A stretch of DNA of 64,000 bases. It comes from Adenophora triphylla var. japonica (lineage: Eukaryota; Streptophyta; Magnoliopsida; Asterales; Campanulaceae). Position numbers and translations under genes: made by a program. Shown one piece after another: positions 55,335-64,000 of this stretch (positions are counted from its first letter, which is position 1; every line of letters starts with the position of its first letter). The notes under the pieces are model-generated. The model did not search any database. It saw only the letters and a program-made list of their open reading frames with translations, and was not told the origin of the DNA. The stretch spans positions 100,072 to 164,071 of the forward strand of contig JAFEMH010005409.1 in the NCBI GenBank assembly GCA_022495995.1, read 5' to 3'.

Positions 55335-56315
55335 TAACAATGTTTTATCAAAACTCCCTCGTTTTAAAAAGCAATCTGTGGGTCAAACTTTCGTTTACCC
55401 TTTCCTCATTTTTTTGTGCATGTGTTGTTCAAAACATCGAGCTGTTTTCGAAAAGAAAAAAAGATGTTGCATTTTCATCTCATTCAAAATCATAACATGT
55501 TCGTGCATTTCCGTTCATACTTGATACTTTGCGCTATATTTTGAACTACGCATAAATTCTTTAAAAAACATTCTGAAAATCTCTATTTTACTTAGAAAAT
55601 GAATTTTGTGACCGCACACTACTTGCACTGCTGCCTCGTTACACCGCACGCTACGCGCACTTGCTGCCTCGGTACACTGCACCCTACAACCCTCAACCTG
55701 GGATGAGCATTCAGTTGTAGCTTGATTGGTCTACCAGACACCTTTCGAGCGCGCACGGGGTCATCCCTAAAAGCCCATCCTAGCTCGTGTAATCCATGCA
55801 CTCTTTGTGTCACACTTCGTCCAAGACCTTGGTTGGTTTATGGCTTAGTTCGTGTCATAAAGCCTAAGTGTATGCTTTTACACTGATCTCCCTCACAAGT
55901 CAAACTTAAAGCTGAGATCGAAGGTCATTCTCGACCCGAAGTCTTAGCTTTTCAGCCTTGACTTTGACGTATAGCCGCGCAAAAAACATAACCGAAGGTT
56001 TAATGTGACGCCGTGTCATCAAACCCTCAACGTATGCACCATGCCAGCCACAACGGCCCTCAACGCCAAAAGCTAAGGCCCCTCGTACAAGCGAGTCAAG
56101 AGAGGTCATGCCGAAATTTTGGCATGATTTCTGCCTTAACTTAAGGACGTTGACTTCGACCGTGACCCTCTTGTCACATACATTGAAAGTTTACATGACC
56201 AGCTAGCCTTAAGTTCACTTTTTCCTTTGTCGCTGGAACTCGCTTGCCTTATAAGACCCTCGCTCGGGATTGTCTATCCCAGGAAGACGATTTCAAGGTG
56301 AAAAATGAGGGGCTT
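55335..56315 (+). other. Element C leader, noncoding
   Basis: About one kilobase downstream of the primer site without a recognisable gene. It is cut at 56315 by element D. The remainder of C must lie beyond the window. Confidence 0.6.
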
Positions 56316-56408
56316 TGAATGAACGCTCGCCGAAAAAATATGATTTTAGGAGTCGCCACTCCGTTTTAAAGGAAACATTGAAAACCTTTTGAAAGAGAAA
56401 ATGGGTTC
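56316..56408 (-). repeat. Element D left (3') LTR, supported part
   Basis: These 93 bases match 63908-64000. The true right boundary of this LTR cannot be placed because the other copy is cut by the window end. A CCGACG...CGTAGTTT module at 56639-56678 and a minus-strand TATAAAA at 56731-56737 follow. Confidence 0.7.
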
Positions 56409-56770
56409 AGGGGTCAGGTTACGTGTTGGGAAGAACCGAGAGTTCACCCAACATGCCTCGTTCGTAGATGAGTCTTCCTATGTTCAACATTCAAAACATT
56501 CAAACGTGTGTACAAAATGTGTGTGACAGTATATGTATAAAATGCATGGAAGTGCTTTGTTTTATTGCTCAAAGGGATAGGGTGGATGGATGGACGATGA
56601 CTGGTGAGATTGGATGGCTGGACCTTTGGAGAAAGGATTCCGACGTAACCTTGGAGGGAATCAAGCTGGTCGTAGTTTGAAAGAGTGACTATTGGGTGAA
56701 GGAAACCAGGGCAAAAGGGTAGAAATATGCTTTTATACCTTTGCTGTACTTACCTGACTGATGATGATTG

Positions 56771-57732
56771 GTCGTCTGACAAGGGCATTTGATGATGATA
56801 AATCTCCGTCCAACACGGGCTTTTGATGATCTTCCGTCCAACACGGGCTTTTGATGATCTTCCGTCCAACACAAGATTTCAGTGATGATCTTCCATCCAA
56901 CATGGGCTCTTGATGATCTTCCGTCCAGCACGGGAATTTGATGAGGAACCTCTGTTCGACACGCGAATTTTGATAATGACCTTCAGTCCAACATGGGATA
57001 TTGATGATGAGACTTTCGTCCAATACGGGCATTTGAAGATGATCTTCCGTCCAACATGGGAATTTGACGATGAATTTCCGAGATATTGATGATGAAATCT
57101 CCGTCCAATACGGGATATTGATGATGAGACTTCCGTCCAACATGGGCATTTGACGATGATCTTCCGTCCAACACGGGAATTTGACGATGAATTTCCGGGA
57201 TATTGATGATGAAACCTCCGTCCAACACGGGATATTAATGATGAGACTTCCGTCCAACACGAGATATTGATGATGAGACTTCCGTCCAAAACGGGCATTT
57301 GACGATGATCTTCCGTCCAACACGGGAATTTGCTGAAGAGTCTCCGTCCGACATGGGAATTTTGATGAATCTTCCGTCCGACACGGGATTTCGGTAAACC
57401 TTCCGTCCGACACGGGATTTCGATAAACCTTTCGTCCGACACGGGATTTTGGTGAACCTTCCATCCGACACGGGAATTGATGATAAGCATCCGTCAACCA
57501 CGGGCATTTTGATGATAGTCCTTCGTCCACCACGGAAATTGATAATGAAACCTCCGTCCAACACGGGAATTGATGATAAGCATCCGTCCAACACAGGCAT
57601 TTTGATGATAATCCTTCGTCCAACACGGAAATTGATAATGAAACCTCCATCCAACACGGGAATTGATGATAAGCATCTGTCCGACACGTGCATTTTGATG
57701 ATAATCCTCCGTCCAACGCGGGAATTGATGGT
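56771..57732. repeat. Tandem array of a 30-55 bp unit in element D
   Basis: About 25 units with the core CTTCCGTCCAACACGGGAAT followed by TTGATGATGA-like spacers. Each core is a small hairpin, CCGT-CCAAC-ACGG. One unit near 56890 reads CCAT-CCAAC-ATGG, changed on both arms. The array lies in the U3 or 3' untranslated region. Long minus-strand frames across it (up to 327 codons) are repeat translation, not genes. Confidence 0.9.
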
Positions 57733-60614
57733 TGCCATACCAGATGAACTTTAAAGATGATTCAGCCTAGCAGAACAGGCTTTTGATGATGATTTGCTGA
57801 AGCTGATGAGCACTATTGCATGGATTTTGGGGAAAGCTCTCTTTTAGATGATGCTGATGAATCCGAAGATGATAGAGGCAGAAAGTGCCACTTGCAGGAT
57901 TTGAAATCCTTGTCCAGATCGTGATCTGAGGAGCAATCCCCATGATCAGATTATGATCACTTTGATTATTGTACCCTGAGCTGGGGGGGGGGGAAACACA
58001 ACACTCTAGGCACTTTGCATTTTATTCATTTGATTATTGTTAATCTTATGCATTTGATGCACGAGTCCATCTCGACTGAGGACGAAAATGGAATGAGGAT
58101 TCTGTATGGCTTGATGAGCAGATGTGTACGTAGTAATTATGCTATGATGGATTTATGACGGGATGACTGTGTATATGATGGGGTGAACCCTCTCCCATGA
58201 GGTGGGGGAATGTACGAGTGGTGGTTGAGGGATGACACGGTGCAGCCTAGGCAAGTCGGGGACGCTCCCGGGAGTACAGATCGCAGCAGGTTGATTTTTG
58301 TTGATAAGAACAAGGTGTGTCGAGCACCCGAGATGGCAAGAGGAAGTGCAGAGAATGCCCTGGTTTTGAAGATATGATTAGGCGGAGCCCCAGTTGATAA
58401 TGCAAAGCAAACCCGGTAAGGAGAACCTGAGAGAACAGCTTGACTAAGCCCCAGTTTGATGAGATTCAATGCAGCCTTATTGCAGACAGAGTCATCTTGT
58501 GGCCAAGGAGGCATCCCATCATTTCAAAATATAGTCGATCAGCCATTGGACATGACTCGAATACGCATACGTGCAGGGGCACATCTTTCAAAAGGTGGGA
58601 ATGAATCCCGATTTTGTGATACACTCGCTTTTGGGTTTGACTCTTTTGGGAGAGTATAAGCATCACAAGGTGTGGAAAAGTGTATGGAATCCCCTGCTGA
58701 CAGAAAAACAGTGTTTGGCTCTATCTTCCTATGATGTAGAAAGAGAAGACTTGTCGAGATACTTGAAAACTTATCTTATTCGTGATGATCACAAGGCTGC
58801 TTAAAACCCTTTATTGATGTTCGGGTTATTCAAACACTAATCCAGATATGAACAAATATTTTGATTAATCACAAGGATAAAACCAACTAATATCGAGAAT
58901 CAAACTCGGAAAGATGGAACGAAGGATCTGTGTATGAGGACGACCCTTGACGAGACCGGATTTTCTGAGATTTGTTTATGATTTTGACCGGACCATTTCT
59001 GGTTGCCTACGTTCCCCTCCTTGGGAGGAGCTCAGGTCGCCGTAGTTCGGGCTTATCCCGAATGAAAAGAATGCGAAAATTTGAGATTTTGAGGACCTTT
59101 GAAGATTTTTCTAAGAATTGGAGAATTGAAAAAACATGTCCTCCTGGAGTGTCGATGAGAGACACAGATGTGAAGCCCCAGATGGATGTCCACGGAAAGT
59201 GTTTGCGGAGGAGAAATGAAATATGCTCACATGAAGTGCCAAATGAATGGATTGAATTTGCACAATCTTTGATGGATGATCTTTCGAACCGAGATGGATT
59301 AGGCTCTGATTTAAGCAGGCAATAAAGCAATAATCTAATTTAGATCCTGAAAGTATTGGAATGAAACTGCTATCCGGTAGGAACTACGGCTAGGTTTCAG
59401 GGCTTCGATCGGCCATTGGGTAATTTGGGAAGTGGATGACCTCTTAAGATGAGAAGTCGAAATTTGGGCTTTTTCTTGTTGAACCTCTAAAGATGAGAGG
59501 TTGGCTTTCGGGGATGTGTTTGGGATCTCTAAGGCGAGGGGATTGATTGCCTTTAATAACGAGAGGTCAAATTTGCTTCGGATAAAGGCAAGGGTAATGG
59601 TAATGGGAAAGTCCTCTAAAAGCGAGAGGATGGCTTGGGATTGGTTTTGGTAATGGGAATATCCTCTAAAATCGAGCAGATGGATTGGGATTGGTTTGAA
59701 GGTATTGGTGAGAGGAAGTCCAAGCTATTGAGAACTTTTGCGAACTTTCGAGAATCTGTGCTCCTTTTTGAACATTGGAGAGCTTCTTGAGAAGTCAGAA
59801 ACTTTTGCTGAATTGTGAGGATCTAAAGTCCTTCTTTTGATAATTGGAAAGGCCTTTTGAGGAGTTGAGGACTCTTGCTGAATTATGAGAATTTAAAAAA
59901 AATCCTTCTTCTGATAACTTGGAAGGCCTCTTGAGGAGTTGAAGATTATATCTGTCTTTCCTTCATGACTTGAGTATTTTGCGCACCGCCGATTCTCGAG
60001 GCTAACTTCTTGGCCTCACTTGGACTTCTCTTAGAATGGAGCAAAGGTGATGGCTAAACAGGGTTTCAAACATGCCGATCTGGAATTGAAAGGGTATTGT
60101 TTAGTGAGGGTGAGGTAATAGCTTCCCTAGGGTGAAAGGCTTCAACCGCAATCCCTACCGGATGATCTAAATGAGATTAAGTCTTCATTGCTTGCTTAAG
60201 CTTACTTGAGGAATATTCATGCAAATTCATTAAGCAACGCAACGCTGAGTATGGTGAAAGATATGTGAGCATATGAGATGCAAGATGGGGAGTTGGTGAG
60301 CCCCAATTTGAGAAGTATATCAGTCAATTTTCTCACTCCGATCAATTTAAATATTAATCATTTCAAAGCATTATTGATTGAGCAGCACGAGTGATCATGC
60401 GGAATAAGACCATTTCAATTAAATGTGACGTGGGTGTGCAAGTGATGTCTCAAGTCTAGCAAGAAAAGAAACAAAACTTTTTATTATTGCAATAAAAAGA
60501 CTGGTCCAACTTGGACTTGACAGACTCATGACAACGTAAAAGACACTCTAGAACCTATGACGGCGGCGGACTTCTCTATCTTCAGATGGGAGAGCCTACG
60601 GGCTTCTGCTGATA
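57733..60614. other. Element D 3' region, noncoding, where pol is missing
   Basis: No RT, integrase or other domain on either strand. It contains a run of 11-12 G at about 57981, the module CCTACG...CGTAGTTC at 59006-59048, and from about 59436 to 59680 a series of hairpins of the form CCTCT-AAAGATG-AGAGG. Short plus-strand frames at 58571-58804 and 58972-59325 have no recognisable similarity. Confidence 0.65.
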
Positions 60615-62697
60615 TCACGGACGAGGATTGGAGACAACATTGGGGCGAGCCTTCTCAACTTTTCCCTCATCGACAAGCTTTTGGATGAGCACTTTCAGGG
60701 GAGTGCAATAATTGGTTTCATGGCCCGGATACTGGTGATATTGGCAATACTTGCTGTGATCCAAATTTGGATTGGGTTTGGCAGGGTTGTAATTCTCGAG
60801 GGGTTTGATCATCCCAGTCTTAACCAAGCCAATAAATGCCTCCTCAGTGGTCATACCCAGATCATCGTACTTCATCCTTTGACGGAATCTCCCACTGCTT
60901 TGACTAGTGCTTCCTCTCTGAAGGTTGTTGATACCATTGTCTTTTGGGACCCGGGAAACTGGATAGACCTTCTTGGAACCACAACCACTAACATTACTGG
61001 CTCTGGCATCCGAGGTAAGATTGAAGAGTCGATTCTCGCTACGAGCTAACATGCCTACCATCTCCCTTAAATTGGGGTACCAACCACTCCCAATAGCTTC
61101 ACGGAGAACTGGCTTCACACATGACAAAAAGATGTCCTTCTGATCTTGTAAAGGGATTGGCTCAGAAAGCTCATTCAACTTAGCGTTCCACCTCTTGTAG
61201 AATTCGGTGATTGACTCATCCTGTTTCTGAATTGTACCGACCAAGTCGTCTCTAGTTGTGCGCCATTCAAGGTTCCCACGGTACTTTTCGAGAAAGGCCT
61301 CAGTGGTCTGACTCCAAGTAGATCGAGCTTCTGTCTTGAGAGTTAGAAACCATGTCAAAGCAGGTCCTTTGAGTGTGAAATGAAAGTGCTGAGCCATAAA
61401 CTCGGGAGTACAACCCATTGCCCCCATAGTCTTCACGTATGTGTGCACATGAGTTTTCGGACATGCTGAGCCATCAAATTGTATTTTGGGCATCTTGAAC
61501 TTGTAAGGGAGAGGCTCTACTTGCCTTGGATCAACAACTTTAAGTCCACTTGACCTTACTGACCAACTTGTCAATTTCTTCTTTGCATCCGGTTTTAACA
61601 ATGCTGGGTCACCTCTGGGGTCATCCACAGGTCGAGGAATAGATGGAGCGAGCGTTTTTGAAAGAAGGCTCAAAAGCGGTTGATTGGAAGAGAGGTGGGC
61701 TGAACCGACCCGGATGCCGGAGCCGGCAAATGATTAAAGCGGCCGGTTAAGGGAATTCGATTTACGCGAGAGAAAAGCACCGAGTAGGCACGTAAGGAGT
61801 TGACCCCGAATTTAGCATAGATGATGAACCAAATCCACAAGCTGAACCCATCAAAGGCTGAGACTGATATCCCTGAGATTGAGGCTGACTAGCAGGCAAC
61901 TGCAGAAATCCATCTTGGCTGAACTGATTCTCGGAGTAAGGGTGATGACTATGATATTGAGGGTTACCTTGGAAGTGCGGACCATGAAACTTACCCTGTT
62001 GATACTGAGGACTCGGAAACAACCCGCCTCGACTGTTCGGAAGCTAGGACCCAAATTGGCTTAGAGGAACGGAAGCATTGAGAATTGGTGAGGAGGCCAA
62101 ATCATGAAATGTCGGCTGTAGTCCTCCAACTAAACCAAAACATGCTTGAGGGTTTGACTGCACACTATGAATCGGAACTTGATGATAAGTTGGAGCAAAG
62201 GGAGAAAGGGAGACATTTCTGGTCTCAACGTCAAACTCATTGGCATCGGTAACTTCTTCATAAGTCTCGTCAGCACATCGGATCACAGCAATACCACGGC
62301 TTCTCATCGCTTCTACGAACTTAGAGTGTGTTGCCTCTTCTCTAGGTTTAGCGGCTTGAGCGAGTAATCGAGCCTCATGCTCTCTAACTAGAGCGGCTTA
62401 AAAATTAGCCCTCATCTCTCCTATGGACAGATCATGCATGCCTTGTTGGCCCATAGCGGATGAATCCCCAGATTGAGTAGTCATACCCTTCTCTGCACTA
62501 GGCATCTCTGAAATTGAATCGGATGCAAACTCTGCTGAAACTGCAACTGCCTCAAAGACGTGAACAAAACTAGCACAGTGAGCTGGAGTGCGCAACAATT
62601 TACCGTAACTGGAGATGAGAGAGCATGTATAAGGCGGAGGATAGAGAACCTTGAGATGGTATGGGAGAGGGAGGAGTACGGAAGGAGATGGACTCAT
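60615..62697 (-). pseudogene. Element D gag (Ogre/Tat type), broken
   Basis: The C-terminal frame 61673-60615 (352 codons) contains the Tat gag core: KFKMPKIQFDGSACPKTHV, YVKTMGAMGCTPEFMAQHF, LTWFLTLKTEARSTWSQ, QKQDESITEFYKRWNAKLNE. The single knuckle of this lineage, CQYHQYPGHETNYC, is at about residues 310-323. The N-terminal part lies at 62697-61762 in another frame with in-frame stops near 62398 and 62044 (Gln/Ser/Pro-rich in its second half, as usual). Gag would form the particle, but here it is split by at least two stops and a frameshift around 61700. A protease and pol should follow directly and do not. Confidence 0.88.
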
Positions 62698-63884
62698 GCA
62701 ACAACTTATTAATGTTCAAGTAGAAATTGGTGTTTTTTAAGTCCTAGAGACGGTTGGAAAAGGAGGAAACCTTTATTTCACGCAATCCTGAGACCCTCGG
62801 GGGAACCTAGGGACACATCATCTCGAAAATACACCAGAAATGTACATTGATTAAAAATTAATAATAGGGCAACGATACCTAAATAAAAGCCGAAGCATTT
62901 TTATGGGACGGACAGTAGCAATCCCAATTTACGGAGAAATTTGGGCAGCATAAGAAATTCAAGGAAAAGAAATCCTAAGCATGCACCTTCCGTTTTCCTC
63001 GTCGGTGCACGTTGACAAAGCCGACATGATCTCTCTGATCGTTTTTAAGAACACATCACACACGTGGGAACGACATGTCCTTTCGTGAAATCATGTTGCG
63101 TTGGCAACATGCCCAGCACGATGCTAGGTTTTAGGATAGGTACGAAAGTCTATTAAATTTTTTGAAACAATTCATTTTAGTGTATTTGAAAATGGCGTGT
63201 CAAAAACCAACCCATGTCGGGGTAAGCTTTTAAAGTGTGGCGCCCACCTATGATGCGGCCCTAGGGGATAGAGTTTGATTTCGTGCGCTCAAGCGTAAGG
63301 CGAATTACATGGCCAGTCCTCGCGATGCCGGTCAATCGCACCCGAGGGTTCTAGATCTATGTGACGTGTAGTTGTGCGTATGACTATGTTCCTTTATTTA
63401 TGAAAAATGATTTTTTTGTACTATTTTTTTTTTTTTTTTGGAAAAGGGGGAAAAGAAAAACACACACACCCCACTGAGTAAAATAATCAAAATGATCATG
63501 AACTTGGATCATGGGGATTGCCTCCACAATCACAAAAACCCCTGCACTGCAGTCCAACTCCCTGTAAAGTGACCACTTATTCACGTGACAAGTACCCAGG
63601 ACCGATGAGGTCCGCTTATGTCGCATGACATAAGGAGTCCCTATATCCAAAAATCTGTAATCTAATAAACAGGAGCGCCCCAACCTCCAAGCTCAAAGCA
63701 ATAACTCCAAACCCCCAAGCATCACAAATAGCGTACAACTTGGAGAACAAATACAACAGAAGCACATAAAATGCATTTCAACACATAGAGATATGTCACA
63801 CACAAAGCACACAAGAAAATGAATGATAAAGATGTTGAACAAGCTTTGCGAAAGTTTGACCCACTTTTGAAAAACAAGTTTCAA
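62698..63884 (-). other. Element D leader, noncoding
   Basis: Untranslated region between primer site and gag. It contains an eight-base perfect hairpin (CATGTTGC 63092-63099 with GCAACATG 63104-63111) and a T-rich, then A- and CA-rich stretch around 63421-63470. No gene seen. Confidence 0.65.
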
Positions 63885-63906
63885 TGTCCCTAGCGGAGTT
63901 CAACCA
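63885..63906 (-). other. Degenerate tRNA-Arg-like primer site, element D
   Basis: TGTCCCTAGCGGAGTTCAACCA on the plus strand, of which TCCCTAGCGGAGT matches tRNA-Arg with one change. The last bases before CCA are altered by a small insertion or substitutions. Its place next to the LTR fits a decayed primer site. Confidence 0.5.
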
Positions 63907-63907
63907 C

Positions 63908-64000
63908 CGAATGAACGCTCGCTCGAAAAAATATGATTTTAGAGTCGCCACGCCGTTTTAAAGGGAAACATTGAAAACCTTTTGAAAGAGAAAATGGATT
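63908..64000 (-). repeat. Element D right (5') LTR, cut by window end
   Basis: Homologous to 56316-56408 with about seven differences, starting CGAATGAACG instead of TGAATGAACG. The rest lies beyond the window. Confidence 0.75.

Larger units (their letters stand above)
56316..64000 (-). mobile_element. Element D: gag-bearing Tat/Ogre-type retrotransposon without pol
   Basis: The sequence TGAATGAACGCTCGCC at 56316 recurs at 63908 with few changes over the 93 bases available, so these are the two LTR starts. A degenerate tRNA-Arg-like primer site sits just left of 63908. Minus-strand gag lies at 62697-60615. Between gag and the left LTR there are about 3 kb of noncoding DNA, with no protease, RT, RNase H or integrase motif. 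The LTR start resembles that of element B (GTCGCCACGCC and GGGAAGAAC...GTTCACCCAA are shared), so the two are relatives. Confidence 0.75.

Noticed and set aside
56733..57738. Long minus-strand reading frames (up to 327 codons) with repeating CWTED / VGRK motifs.
   Set aside because: They are translations of the tandem array. All three frames stay open because the unit lacks stops, and no domain or start context supports a protein.
58456..59330. Possible antisense genes in element D (frames at 58456, 58571 and 58972).
   Set aside because: Short, no recognisable domain, no splice continuity; not supportable as genes.

Overview
The window is repeat-rich nuclear DNA from a flowering plant. It consists almost entirely of transposable elements inserted into one another, and no ordinary host gene is visible. 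The plant assignment rests on the element types: Tat/Ogre-type and Tekay-type Ty3 LTR retrotransposons, CACTA DNA transposons with CACTACAAGAAA-type ends, a Stowaway MITE, plant-mobile-domain proteins and a plant-type acylphosphatase fragment. The species cannot be read from the sequence.

Layout. (1) 1-4808 and 49105-50304 are the two visible parts of an outer CACTA element. Decayed transposase exons lie at 3-1740 and its right terminus is at 50304. Inside it are a 1.6-kb insertion carrying a plant-transposon-protein gene (1912-3504) and a Stowaway MITE (4338-4611). (2) 4814-49099 is a chain of a Tekay-type retrotransposon on the minus strand: LTR1 - unit 1 - LTR2 - unit 2 - LTR3 - unit 3 - LTR4. 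One 5-bp target duplication, CATAA, brackets the whole chain. (3) LTR1 is split at 5782-22145 by a 16.4-kb Tat/Ogre-type element, called B here (minus strand, TSD CATGG). B has a tRNA-Arg primer site, a broken pol and two plant-mobile-domain-like genes on the opposite strand. (4) LTR3 is split at 36685-41927 by a non-autonomous CACTA element (TSD ATT). It carries an acylphosphatase fragment and a 1.5-kb array of a telomere-like heptamer. (5) 50305-53107 is the integrase and antisense-gene end of another Tat element, called E (plus strand), interrupted by the outer CACTA. (6) 53108-56315 is an LTR, primer site and leader of a third Tat element, called C (plus strand). (7) 56316-64000 is a fourth Tat element, called D (minus strand). 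D has a gag but no recognisable pol, and it runs off the right edge.

How the parts relate. All retroelement coding regions are broken, so autonomous movement from here is unlikely. The three Tekay units share the same disabling changes, so they multiplied as an already dead sequence. B is young: its two 1709-bp LTRs differ at roughly 15 sites by eye. Its pol was nevertheless already broken, which points to movement in trans.

The most unusual signals are these: a spliced four-exon gene and a second, intact 500-codon gene antisense to B; arrays of short hairpins whose stems co-vary, in the LTR or 3' regions of three Tat elements; the single-TSD three-unit Tekay chain; and the CACTA element with a captured host exon and a palindromic telomere-like array.
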